Source: Mucilaginibacter paludis DSM 18603
Lineage (GTDB): Bacteria; Bacteroidota; Bacteroidia; Sphingobacteriales; Sphingobacteriaceae
Direction of reading: 5' to 3'
NCBI RefSeq assembly: GCF_000166195.2
Contig: NZ_CM001403.1
Coordinates: 2,622,432-2,686,431, forward strand
Length of the DNA stretch: 64,000 nt
In this document: positions 36,052 to 44,127 of the stretch, piece by piece
Layout: every line of letters begins with the position of its first letter
Numbering within the stretch: position 1 is the stretch's first letter
Notes under the pieces: generated by a model
The model's database searches: none
Told to the model about the DNA's origin: nothing
The model's input: only the letters and a program-made list of their open reading frames with translations
Program-made: the position numbers and the translations under genes

Positions 36052-37143
36052 CTAATTTTTGATGGTAAGACTTTGTAGTTTCTTGCCGGGCTCTACATTA
36101 AGCAGGCCGGATGTCATCACCGTATCTCCGGCTTTCAGGCCGCGGGATACCGACAGGTAAGTGTCGTACTCCTTTCCCAGTACAATGGGTGTAAGTACAG
36201 TACCGCTTGAGTGATGTACTAAATAGACTGCCGATTGTTTTTTATAGGAGGTTAAGGCAGTACGGGGTATCACCAATGCTGTCGACTGTTTTTCTCCATC
36301 AAAGGTCACGGAAACATTCATACCCGCTAAAAGCCTGCTGACCTTGTTATTAACAATCCTGATCTCCACAGGGAATGTTTTAGCGGCGGATGCTACCGGG
36401 ATGATAGCTGATACCTTACCTGTAAAAGTGAGGTTGGGGTAAGCATCTGCCCGCACAATTGCGGCATTGCCTTTTTTTAGATGAGCAACTTCATTTTCCT
36501 GGACAAAAACATTGACGAGCACCTCATTCAAACAGGCCATTGTACCCAGCGTGGTGCCGGGCGTAACATATTCGCCCCGGTTTATTTTCTTATCGATCAG
36601 CGTTCCGGTTTCAGGAGCCAGTATCGATGTTTTGCCGACTTGCTTTTTACTGATGTTGAGTTGCGACGCGGCATTCTGCATCTGCAGCCTGGCATTTTCT
36701 ACTTCCATCCCCGACGCATTTCCTGATTCCTGGAGTTCCTTCAACTTATTATAGTCGGCTTTAGCTTTGTTGTAGGTATCTTCGCTGATTTGATAGCCCG
36801 AAGAACGGGTTGAGGGATCTACCTTAACCAATATGGAACCTTTAGTAACGGCAAGCCCCTTTTCGATAGTGGAATAGGTCACTTTGCCGTCTGTCTCTGC
36901 TGTTAGCGTGATCATTTTCGCGGCTTCAACAGTTCCCCTGTAAGTAAAGGCATCTGAAAAATTTGTTTCTTTAACTAAAGTGGCCTGGGCGGCAAATCCA
37001 ATCGGCTTCAACTCCTGTTTGATGTCATTTTGAACCGCTTCTTGATTATTGCGGAGCTTAAATATGATGGCCGCACACACCATGGCCAACAAACCTATAA
37101 GGAGCATTGGTTTATAGTATTTTTTTATGGATTCCTGGTACAT
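36052..37143 (-). CDS. RND efflux periplasmic adaptor (MFP)
   Basis: A 363-residue membrane-fusion protein starting at ATG 37143 (MYQESIKKYYKP), with an N-terminal membrane anchor (PMLLIGLLAMVCAAIIFKL). Next come a lipoyl half-motif (GTVEAAKMITLTAETDGKV), the coiled-coil hairpin (DYNKLKELQESGNASGMEVENA), the second lipoyl half (APETGTLIDKKINRGEYV) and beta-barrel/MP domains. It heads the efflux operon and links the pump to the outer-membrane factor. Confidence 0.93.
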   Translation of the reverse strand: MYQESIKKYYKPMLLIGLLAMVCAAIIFKLRNNQEAVQNDIKQELKPIGFAAQATLVKETNFSDAFTYRGTVEAAKMITLTAETDGKVTYSTIEKGLAVTKGSILVKVDPSTRSSGYQISEDTYNKAKADYNKLKELQESGNASGMEVENARLQMQNAASQLNISKKQVGKTSILAPETGTLIDKKINRGEYVTPGTTLGTMACLNEVLVNVFVQENEVAHLKKGNAAIVRADAYPNLTFTGKVSAIIPVASAAKTFPVEIRIVNNKVSRLLAGMNVSVTFDGEKQSTALVIPRTALTSYKKQSAVYLVHHSSGTVLTPIVLGKEYDTYLSVSRGLKAGDTVMTSGLLNVEPGKKLQSLTIKN

Positions 37144-37398
37144 TTTGCAATTGTTTTGATGCAAAAATGTACCGGATAAGCGAAGAGTTATTTTTTTATT
37201 GACCCAATTGACGAAATTAGGGACTGAAATGCCTTGATTCCTTTTTTAAGTACTTAGGCATCCAGGTATTGATCCAGCCTTTTATAGCCAACACTTGTTA
37301 CAGGCTTATGAGGCAGTTAGTTTTTAAACCTACACACACATAGTAAATCAACAACTACATGATAGAAATAAGGGAGTTTGACAACCTGATTTGCAAAG

Positions 37399-37548
37399 CT
37401 ATTTAACCTGCTTGCGCTTAAAGCCGGATTTGGATACAACCGCTTGATGACGATGATATAAGGTATACTCAACCGTAACCGTTTTAATAACCGGTTCCTT
37501 GCTCTTTTTATCCAGATATGCCAATGGTACCCACTCCGGTTTAATCAT
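37399..37548 (-). CDS. 49-residue protein translationally coupled to the WYL regulator
   Basis: A short ORF from ATG 37548, four bases after the WYL stop codon, with an AGGAG Shine-Dalgarno inside the end of the WYL gene. The protein is rich in Lys/Val and reads MIKPEWVPLAYLDKKSKEP onward, ending KSGFKRKQVK. I recognise no family. The spacing and ribosome site argue that it is real and made with the WYL regulator. It could also be a 3' fragment of something longer. Confidence 0.55.
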   Translation of the reverse strand: MIKPEWVPLAYLDKKSKEPVIKTVTVEYTLYHRHQAVVSKSGFKRKQVK

Positions 37549-37552
37549 AGGG

Positions 37553-38575
37553 CTACTCCTGGTTGTTTTCATAATTCGCCAACGTTTTAACCAACTGCGC
37601 CTTTATCTGTTTTACCAATATCCTTGGCCCCAGCACACGCATTTTAGCGCCAAAACCCAATAACTCCCGTTCCAGTTCAAAGTTCAATATAACTTTAATA
37701 CTAAATATTTTCCCGGTTTCATCCTCGCTCAAAACCTTTTGTGTATGGTGCAAAGGCTTGGTGATTACGTACGGCGCATTAGCGGCATCCACCCAAAAAA
37801 CAACCTCGCAATCGCGCTGACCGGGTGATTTTGTTACCCCAAGGCAGTCGTTATAATAGGTAGCCAGATCGAGCGTGCGGTTCTCGCGGTAGGGTTCTTC
37901 GTCCACTTCCACAGCTTGTATCCTGTCTAAAGCTAAAGTCATAATATGGGCATTGCGCTTGTGCTGCATGCCTAATACAAACCAGCGGTTACGATACTCT
38001 TTCAACAAATATCCGCTAAAGCAAAAGGTACTGGCTTCGCGTGCCTTAAAGGATTGATAGGTAATACAAATAGCCTTTTTAGCCACAATAGCCTTGCGGA
38101 TCACTTCAATCCATTCCAAACCTTTCAGGTTATCGTTCTTCTCAAAATCAATAACCGGTGAGCTCTGCGTTTTCTGGCTGTAGATCTTATCCTCCAGCTT
38201 ACTCACCATCTCGTTCAGATCGGTAAAATGATTGAACCCCTTAAACTGTTTTAACAAACCCGAAACCTCGCTCAGCACCTGCATATCCTGCTGGTTTAGC
38301 GGACTGTTGGTGATGCTGTAATTTTTATCGCTATAGGTATAATACTTTTTATCAACCACCACAATGGGCGCTTCGTAACCCAGCTTGTTGCTGCGCATCA
38401 TCTCTATATCGGCCTGAACGGTTCGGCGGCTTACACCGGTATCAATACCCTGGTATTCGTATATAGCATCGCCGCAGGCTGCTATTAAATCATCCAGCGT
38501 CCACTTGCGACGTCTGTTCTGCAGGCATTGGTCAATGGTGCGGTAGCGGATAAGGGCATTGCGGTTAACTGGCAT
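37553..38575 (-). CDS. WYL-domain transcriptional regulator
   Basis: A 340-residue regulator. Residues 1-90 form a winged helix-turn-helix (YRTIDQCLQNRRRKWTLDDL, then GVSRRTVQADIEMMR). A WYL ligand domain occupies about 150-240 (KKAICITYQSF, KEYRNRWFVLGM) and is followed by the C-terminal WCX extension. WYL proteins bind single-stranded nucleic acid or nucleotide-like ligands and often control RNA-repair and defence loci. Here it is divergent from the unknown gene before rtcB, and a related operator occurs before WYL, rtcB and Ro60, so it is the best candidate controller. Confidence 0.9.
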   Translation of the reverse strand: MPVNRNALIRYRTIDQCLQNRRRKWTLDDLIAACGDAIYEYQGIDTGVSRRTVQADIEMMRSNKLGYEAPIVVVDKKYYTYSDKNYSITNSPLNQQDMQVLSEVSGLLKQFKGFNHFTDLNEMVSKLEDKIYSQKTQSSPVIDFEKNDNLKGLEWIEVIRKAIVAKKAICITYQSFKAREASTFCFSGYLLKEYRNRWFVLGMQHKRNAHIMTLALDRIQAVEVDEEPYRENRTLDLATYYNDCLGVTKSPGQRDCEVVFWVDAANAPYVITKPLHHTQKVLSEDETGKIFSIKVILNFELERELLGFGAKMRVLGPRILVKQIKAQLVKTLANYENNQE

Positions 38576-38612
38576 CAGAAATATTTTAATAAATATGGAT
38601 ATTATTTTTCAT

Positions 38613-38631
38613 CGCGCAACAGCATTGCGTG
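38613..38631. promoter_or_regulatory. Candidate operator in the WYL / unknown-gene divergent region
   Basis: CGCAACAGCATTGCG (38615-38629) is an inverted repeat (CGCAA/TTGCG) matching 11 of 15 positions of the element before rtcB. It sits between divergent starts at 38575 and 38669. Confidence 0.5.
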
Positions 38632-38668
38632 GTAATTTGCATTATTTTAGAGATCTTATCCCAATAAT

Positions 38669-39349
38669 ATGTTCAACTTTTTCAAGAAGAAAGATCAAAA
38701 AAAACAAGTAACAAAACAAGTTGACCCCATGTACAACTTTAATTGGTATGACGTGGGTGAAGGTAATCCATTTAATAAGCGAATATTGGATATCCGCCCG
38801 TTTACACAAAAAATGATATCAACTACTAAAGACCCTGCTATTGCACAACTTTTTTTAACAAACAGGCAAAGCAGCGGGGAGGAATATATTGGGTTTGATT
38901 TTGAAAATAGCACTTCTGTTGATACTCAACTGATTTACCCTCATAAGGGAGGCAAAATTGAGGGGGTAGGTTATAAAGCGAAGGTTATGGAAGATAAATG
39001 GGATATTTATGTGTGGAATGATATAATTTACTTTGTTAGAAGCTGGACCAGTGAGGTTGGCTACAAAGCGTTTATAACCTACAGTGATAATAGTCTTATT
39101 GTTCATAAAATTGAGATTGACGGAAATAACAGAAGTGAAAGTGAACAGTCGATTGCGATCAACAACGTGCATTTTTTGATTTCAACGTTGGCTTTCAAAG
39201 CAGTCCAACCGCATAAAATACCTAATAACCTGATAACAAACGAGGAAATTGCCGCGTATTCATTTTCGGTATTTGGGCGAGATTGCTGGTATGCCACTTA
39301 CGACGACGTGATTAATTTGACAATAATTGAAACTAATAACGGCGCTTAA
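38669..39349 (+). CDS. Protein of unknown function upstream of rtcB
   Basis: A 226-residue soluble protein with a basic N-terminus (MFNFFKKKDQKKQVTKQ). It has alternating beta segments (EEYIGFDFENS, KWDIYVWNDIIYFVRSWT) and a tryptophan/tyrosine-rich centre. I recognise no family. It lies between the WYL regulator and rtcB, same strand as rtcB, with a 115-nt gap. No membrane segment or catalytic motif is evident. It may be an accessory part of the RNA-repair locus. Confidence 0.6.
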   Translation: MFNFFKKKDQKKQVTKQVDPMYNFNWYDVGEGNPFNKRILDIRPFTQKMISTTKDPAIAQLFLTNRQSSGEEYIGFDFENSTSVDTQLIYPHKGGKIEGVGYKAKVMEDKWDIYVWNDIIYFVRSWTSEVGYKAFITYSDNSLIVHKIEIDGNNRSESEQSIAINNVHFLISTLAFKAVQPHKIPNNLITNEEIAAYSFSVFGRDCWYATYDDVINLTIIETNNGA

Positions 39350-39404
39350 CATACCCGCATTAACATCACAAGTTATTCGTTACAGGAATTTTTGAAACAT
39401 TTTT

Positions 39405-39449
39405 CTACTACGCAAATACACTGCGCACCTACTCTATTCCTTTGTATCA
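39405..39449 (+). promoter_or_regulatory. rtcB promoter/operator
   Basis: CTACTACGCAAATACACTGC (39405-39424), continuing GCA, and TTTGTATCA (39441-39449) lie 16-60 nt before the rtcB ATG. The same block, with CGCAAATACACTGCG, TTTGTATCA and similar spacing, precedes Ro60. Confidence 0.65.
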
Positions 39450-39464
39450 TTAAATCATAAAACA

Positions 39465-40967
39465 ATGGTTACAGAAAAAGATAGCGGCGCTCAGCAACTC
39501 CCCCTTCAGGGGGCCGGGGGGCTAAAGGTTAGCAACAACGAATTAAAGGCCCTCGGCATTAACGATGTTGAAATACTGGTGAACTTTAGCCGGGTTGCTA
39601 ACGGACTGCTTAAACACGGCGTAATGGACAAGCCGAACATCCTGGCCAACCTGGAAGCCCTGATTGACGACCCGATGCCTTACGCCCTTAAAAAAGGCGG
39701 TAAATTTAAAAACCTGGCCGAAGACGTTATTGCCCTGCGTAAAGAAGGCAAGTTTGTAAAACAACAACGCAGTAACTTTAAGCTGAAGGAAGAAATAGCC
39801 GATTTCCCCGTTTGGGGATTGGAGCATATTGAAGTTGGCGCGCTTACGCAGATGCGTACCGCAGTGCAATTGCCCATAGCCGTTGCCGGGGCGCTCATGC
39901 CCGATGCCCACCAGGGATACGGACTGCCCATTGGCGGTGTGCTGGCTACCACGGCCAATACCATTATCCCTTTTGCGGTGGGTGTGGATATTGCCTGCCG
40001 GATGTGCCTGAGCATCTTTGATATCCCTGCCGAAGCCGTGGACACCGAGAAACACAAGCTGCAAAGCCTGCTGTTGGATAACACCTATTTCGGTATAGGG
40101 TGTACCACTAAAAGCTATTTCGATAGCTCGCTGTTTGATAGTAAAACCTGGGGCGAAACCAAGGTGATCCGTGGTTTAAAGGATAAAGCCTACGCCCAGT
40201 TAGGTACCAGCGGAACCGGTAACCACTTTGTAGAATGGGGCGAATTGACCATTGCCGACAATGCCCTTACGGGGATACCTGCCGGGCGGTATCTGGCCCT
40301 GCTTTCGCACTCCGGCTCACGTGGGTTTGGTGGTTCGGTGGCCGACTATTACTCGAAAATCGCCATGACCAAAACCAAGCTCCCTGCCGAAGCCAAACAC
40401 CTGGCCTGGCTGGACCTGGATAAAGACGAAGGACAAGAGTACTGGATAGCCATGAACCTTGCCGGTGAATACGCCAGCGCCAATCACCACGAGATCCATA
40501 ACAAAATAGCCCGTGCCTTAGGCGTTAAGCCGCTTACCAGGATAGAAAACCACCATAACTTTGCCTGGAAAGAACACCTGGCCGATGGTACCGAAGTAAT
40601 GGTACACCGTAAAGGCGCCACACCAGCCGGTGAGGGCGTGCTGGGCATTATCCCCGGCTCCATGAGTACGTCCGGCTTTTTAGTACGCGGTAAGGGCGAT
40701 GCCAGCAGCATTAACTCGGCCAGCCACGGTGCAGGCCGACTGATGAGCCGAAGCGCCGCCTTTAAAACCCTGGATAAGGCTGCCATTGCTGCCAACTTGG
40801 TTGACAAGCGTATCACCTTAATGGGTAGCGATATGGACGAAGCGCCAATGGCTTATAAGGATATCCACGCCGTAATGGCTGCGCAGAGTGACCTGGTGGA
40901 GGTGTTGGCTAAGTTTGATCCGAGGATTGTAAGGATGGCGGATGCGAGGGAGAAGCCGGAGGATTAG
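39465..40967 (+). CDS. rtcB: RtcB-type RNA-splicing/repair ligase
   Basis: A 500-residue GTP-dependent RNA ligase joining 2',3'-cyclic phosphate or 3'-phosphate ends to 5'-OH ends. Motifs in order: MPDAHQGYGLPIGGV (about 145), GVDIACRM (173), GTGNHFVEWGE (251), SHSGSRG (281), HHNFAWKEH (363), HRKGATPAGEG (381) and the guanylylated histidine in SHGAGRLMSRS (H421), with Mn-binding Asp/Cys/His in place. Residues 11-20 (QLPLQGAGGL) are encoded by a GC-rich palindromic repeat inserted near the 5' end. A second copy of the element begins right after the stop. Part of the Ro/RNA-repair locus. Confidence 0.95.
   Translation: MVTEKDSGAQQLPLQGAGGLKVSNNELKALGINDVEILVNFSRVANGLLKHGVMDKPNILANLEALIDDPMPYALKKGGKFKNLAEDVIALRKEGKFVKQQRSNFKLKEEIADFPVWGLEHIEVGALTQMRTAVQLPIAVAGALMPDAHQGYGLPIGGVLATTANTIIPFAVGVDIACRMCLSIFDIPAEAVDTEKHKLQSLLLDNTYFGIGCTTKSYFDSSLFDSKTWGETKVIRGLKDKAYAQLGTSGTGNHFVEWGELTIADNALTGIPAGRYLALLSHSGSRGFGGSVADYYSKIAMTKTKLPAEAKHLAWLDLDKDEGQEYWIAMNLAGEYASANHHEIHNKIARALGVKPLTRIENHHNFAWKEHLADGTEVMVHRKGATPAGEGVLGIIPGSMSTSGFLVRGKGDASSINSASHGAGRLMSRSAAFKTLDKAAIAANLVDKRITLMGSDMDEAPMAYKDIHAVMAAQSDLVEVLAKFDPRIVRMADAREKPED
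39496..39525 (-). repeat. GC-rich palindromic element, copy C, inside rtcB
   Basis: Identical to copy B over its 30 nt. It is read in frame as rtcB codons 11-20 and is inverted relative to copy D after the gene. Confidence 0.85.
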
Positions 40968-40995
40968 GCCCCCCAGCCCCCTAAAGGGGGAGCTT
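40968..40995 (+). repeat. GC-rich palindromic element, copy D, abutting the rtcB stop
   Basis: Begins at the base after TAG with GCCCCCCAGCCCCCTAAAGG. It can fold as CCCCCT/AGGGGG and may also act as a terminator. Confidence 0.8.
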
Positions 40996-41081
40996 GAATA
41001 GCAAGCTCACACTCTGCCATTGGGTGATAGCTTGCAATCGCTAATTATGCAGGTGGTTATGCATGGTTAGCTTGTCCTAAA

Positions 41082-41113
41082 GCCACAAGTGAGGACACTT
41101 GCGGTAGCAGCGG
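41082..41113 (+). repeat. CAAG-palindrome repeat, copy a
   Basis: GCCACAAGTGAGGACACTTG with GCGGTAGCAGCGG following. Second dispersed repeat family of this region (consensus about CCRCAAGYGAGGACRCTTGC). The 290-nt gap after rtcB holds this and copy D only. Confidence 0.6.
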
Positions 41114-41257
41114 CTTCACGGTGCAAGTTGGGCGTTTCCCGCCTGCGGACGGGCCACGCTTTCCGCTTATACTGCACAGGCCTTAGCCACATAGGCCGGT
41201 ATACGCTGCAATCGTTAACGCGGAGAAGTAAGAGAATAGTTTTTTAAATTAGATACA

Positions 41258-41842
41258 ATGAAAAATAGAAATCTTCAATTATCACTTTATCATTTACATA
41301 TTATAGTCAAAGATATGTCTGACATAGTGGATTCATTTAATTCAAATGAACTATTACCAGAAGCGTTATTCGTCCCCATATTCAAATATATGATGGTTAG
41401 AACTTGTGCCTTTTATGATGAGGTAACCCATCAATTTTTAATAAATGCAAAGTCGAACGAAGCTCGATTTAAAAAATTACAAAAAATTGCTGAATATATA
41501 ATATCAGAACGCGATAAATATTTTCCTGATCTATATAGCATTCGGAACAATGTATTAGCACATAATTACCGGGTTAGAGATAAAAATAAACTGATCTCTG
41601 TTTTCGAGTATCCAATGCATTTTGCCTTTCCAAAATATGCTGTAGAACATGTGATAAATATTCATTTAATGAACGGATTGCTGTCTGGAATAAAATACCT
41701 ATATCCTGAGATACATGAAATTATGAACGAGAATATTTCTATTCCGTCTGAAAACATGAGTTTGACCTTGATTGATGGGAATAATTATCAATTGATCATA
41801 TGCGAGATCGATAATACAATTCAAGATATTGCAACAAAGTAA
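41258..41842 (+). CDS. HEPN-like helical protein of unknown function
   Basis: A 194-residue, mostly helical protein. In the middle it carries SIRNNVLAHNYR, in which R96 and H102 form an R-x5-H pattern like the catalytic motif of HEPN ribonucleases. The preceding helices fit that fold (ARFKKLQKIAEYIISERDKY). HEPN proteins are RNases in toxin-antitoxin and anti-phage systems, but some are inactive. It sits in AT-rich DNA between rtcB and a duplicate rtcB 3' end, next to a SLATT-like gene on the opposite strand. The family call is tentative. Confidence 0.5.
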   Translation: MKNRNLQLSLYHLHIIVKDMSDIVDSFNSNELLPEALFVPIFKYMMVRTCAFYDEVTHQFLINAKSNEARFKKLQKIAEYIISERDKYFPDLYSIRNNVLAHNYRVRDKNKLISVFEYPMHFAFPKYAVEHVINIHLMNGLLSGIKYLYPEIHEIMNENISIPSENMSLTLIDGNNYQLIICEIDNTIQDIATK

Positions 41843-41887
41843 TTTGTGAATAAAGTGAGAATTGCCGCTGTTGCAAACGGCTCAAAG

Positions 41888-41920
41888 ACCACAAGCGGGA
41901 CGCTTTACGGTGGCAGTGGG
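41888..41920 (+). repeat. CAAG-palindrome repeat, copy b
   Basis: ACCACAAGCGGGACGCTTTA followed by CGGTGGCAGTGGG; a diverged copy lying between the HEPN-like and SLATT-like genes. Confidence 0.5.
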
Positions 41921-41933
41921 TTTTATAATGCTT

Positions 41934-42491
41934 TTAAGTTTTGGGGGGATTTTTAATTTTATTCGGATTATCTAATTGATCAGATCCTGTTTTCTTCTCA
42001 GATAAAGTTGTCATGACATTTAAAGTTGATGCGTTTTCAGACTCGATTGCATTTTCAATTCTTTCGACCATGGTTATGAAAGCTTCTTGAGGTTGTAAGT
42101 TTCTATATGCACCTTCTCCTGTCACAAAATTATAGTATTCCTTCGCAAGTAGCTGTTCTGTAGAGCGATAATTTTTCCATTGTTCCCGATAATGATAAAC
42201 ACTTTCAAGAGAAACCAATATCACTACCAATAAACTTATGAATGAGTTCAAATATTTAATTATTGGACTATCTGATAAATTAATTAGCACTGGAACGATA
42301 GCACCGCCAACGACTGTAATTGATCGCATCACCATAAACCGTCTTTTGGCTTTTGAGGCTTTAACATCATACCAGTGCCGGAATTGAGTTATTCTCTCTT
42401 TTATATATTGTTCCGGCGTCATTGAGGAGAAACCTCTTTCAGGTAAAAAATACCATGGTTTGTTATCTGCTTGGGTTGATGCGTCGTCCAT
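41934..42491 (-). CDS. DUF4231/SLATT-like two-helix membrane protein
   Basis: A 185-residue protein with two adjacent membrane helices (SITVVGGAIVPVLINL and SFISLLVVILVSLESVY), preceded by YIKERITQFRHWYDVKASKAKRRF and followed by a long amphipathic helix (WKNYRSTEQLLAKEYYNFVTG). This order is that of DUF4231, a member of the SLATT group, whose members are predicted pore-forming effectors in nucleotide-signalling defence systems. No sensor or nucleotide cyclase gene is seen beside it. Confidence 0.75.
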   Translation of the reverse strand: MDDASTQADNKPWYFLPERGFSSMTPEQYIKERITQFRHWYDVKASKAKRRFMVMRSITVVGGAIVPVLINLSDSPIIKYLNSFISLLVVILVSLESVYHYREQWKNYRSTEQLLAKEYYNFVTGEGAYRNLQPQEAFITMVERIENAIESENASTLNVMTTLSEKKTGSDQLDNPNKIKNPPKT

Positions 42492-42654
42492 AATGAATAT
42501 TGTGTTATTGGTAGGCTTTTAAGGTAAAAGTAGCAATTGAAAACCATTTATAGAATAATTAATTGAATTAGGCCTATGTTAAATACTAAAATTATAGTAA
42601 CTATTCAGGTACGAGAAGAAGCAATTAAAGCAAGCGCATAAACGCATACTCCCC

Positions 42655-42720
42655 TCCGCAACCGCAAGCGTCCTCGCTTGAGGTCATCATACTAAGTAGT
42701 CAAGAAGGCAGGCAATAGCG
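42655..42720 (-). repeat. CAAG-palindrome repeat, copy c
   Basis: Minus-strand copy (CCGCAAGCGTCCTCGCTTGA on the plus strand) followed by GTCATCATACTAAGTAG, an extension shared with copy f. Confidence 0.6.
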
Positions 42721-42811
42721 GGTCTTGTCGAAAATTATGATAAATATTTGTACAGCAGTGCCAGGGAGTATTGCGGTTTGCAGGGATTGATTAGCGTTTT
42801 AACTGCCTAAA

Positions 42812-42842
42812 TACCGCAAGCGAGGGCACTTGCGGTAGTGGA
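42812..42842 (+). repeat. CAAG-palindrome repeat, copy d
   Basis: TACCGCAAGCGAGGGCACTT then GCGGTAGTGG. The remaining bases of this 620-nt gap include a hairpin at about 42886-42919 (AAAAGT-GCGG / CCGC-ACTTTT). Confidence 0.6.
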
Positions 42843-42932
42843 GGACAATTGAACGTTAAAACTAAACTGGATATTAAGCAAAGTATTAAAAGTGCGGTAG
42901 CATGCCGCTCATACTTTTAGAACCGCCCGCCT

Positions 42933-43034
42933 CACGCTGTAACGGCGGCGCAGAGTGATCTGGTGGAAGTACTGGCTAAGTTTAAGCCGAGGATTGTGCG
43001 GATGGTCGATGCGAGAGCGAAGCCGGATAATTAG
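42933..43034 (+). pseudogene. Duplicate of the rtcB 3' end
   Basis: The frame reads HAVTAAQSDLVEVLAKFKP onward to a TAG stop, matching the last 33 codons of rtcB (HAVMAAQSDLVEVLAKFDP onward) with a few substitutions and in the same orientation. It lies about 2 kb after rtcB. The DNA between is therefore bordered by two copies of the rtcB end. Confidence 0.85.
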
Positions 43035-43113
43035 CCTGTAGTCAGAGCCAGGCATAATTATTCGAAGTTTCTTCGAATAGCGGTATTTAAAACCCCAACT
43101 GCCCAGCCTGATA

Positions 43114-43755
43114 TCATATCGGCAGTCTTTTAAGATATAGCATCTCTGGTATATCGTTTTCCACCTGATACCGATCATGAACCGTTTCCGGCTTTAAATC
43201 ATTACAGTGTGGGCAGATATAATCCCCGAACAGGAAGTCATACACCGTAATACCGCACCCGGCGTATGCTTTTAGCAATGCTGAACGATAATTTAGCACA
43301 TCCGGGCTGTTAAAGGACAATTCTGGTTTTAAAATATCCGATAACTTATTGCCGGTAGTAAATGTTGGTAATACTTTATTATAAAACTTTACAGCCAAAA
43401 ACGCTTCAAATATCGCCGGATGCTGATGGCTCTTCTGACAGGTCAGGCAACGGATCACCTGCGTTTGATTCGCCTTTACCAACCGGGAAGGTTCCGCGAG
43501 ATATTCGGGTAACTGCTCCTGATCAAATAGCTCACGCAAGATTGTGTAAAGCCGCCCGTACCAGGCATCGGCTTTTATCCCACTATATGATGGGCCCCAG
43601 TCGTTTAAAGAACCTGCACCGCCGCCGGGCAGCATACCTCCCCTTCGTAGGTTTAAAAAGGCATCCAGCCAGTAATGATCGTTATTAAGTTCGATCATTT
43701 TGATCAGCGTTTCGATGTATTGGTTTTTAATTGCAAACGTTATTTTAGTCATCAT
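43114..43755 (-). CDS. Unknown protein with two CxxC zinc-knuckle pairs
   Basis: A 213-residue protein with the sequence GGMLPGGGAGSLNDWGPSYSG near the N-terminus. Two Cys pairs, RCLTCQKSH and YICPHCND, may bind zinc. I do not recognise the family; the N-terminal GGMGSFND-like part resembles small DUFs linked to immunity or polymorphic-toxin loci, but this is weak. It lies in the accessory stretch between rtcB and Ro60. The 372-nt gap upstream of it (to 44127) shows no gene. Confidence 0.55.
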   Translation of the reverse strand: MMTKITFAIKNQYIETLIKMIELNNDHYWLDAFLNLRRGGMLPGGGAGSLNDWGPSYSGIKADAWYGRLYTILRELFDQEQLPEYLAEPSRLVKANQTQVIRCLTCQKSHQHPAIFEAFLAVKFYNKVLPTFTTGNKLSDILKPELSFNSPDVLNYRSALLKAYAGCGITVYDFLFGDYICPHCNDLKPETVHDRYQVENDIPEMLYLKRLPI

Positions 43756-44127
43756 GTCAAATCAAAATACCGAACCCGGCCAATATACTGGTGCCATAAA
43801 GCCGACTACCAGAAAGCGTAAAAAGTGGAATAGCTGCATGATATTTAGATGCCAATCGGCACCAGGCAAAAAACAACTTGATACATGATCAGGCTCATCG
43901 TTTTTATCAACACTAAGTTGTTGATTTTGTTATGCACAGTATCTCAAAACCACGTTATTCGATGGTTGTAAACCTTGAATAACGGAGCGCCGAATTGGAA
44001 ATATTACTTTTCGTCCAAATCAGGTTGCCGGTATGCGTGGTAAATTAAACAACAGCTATATTTCAACCCCTCATTCTCACTTATTCAACATTTATTGTGT
44101 AATTTCCCAGCATACTCATTTCTTAAC

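Noticed and set aside
39496..40995. rtcB as cargo of an insertion sequence, because inverted elements flank it
   Set aside because: Copy C lies inside the coding region, there is no transposase, and the same inverted pairing occurs at trpG-trpC and after Ro60.
43754..43888. Small plus-strand ORF overlapping the start of the zinc-knuckle gene
   Set aside because: No ribosome site, overlaps a better gene start on the other strand, and the composition is not clearly coding.
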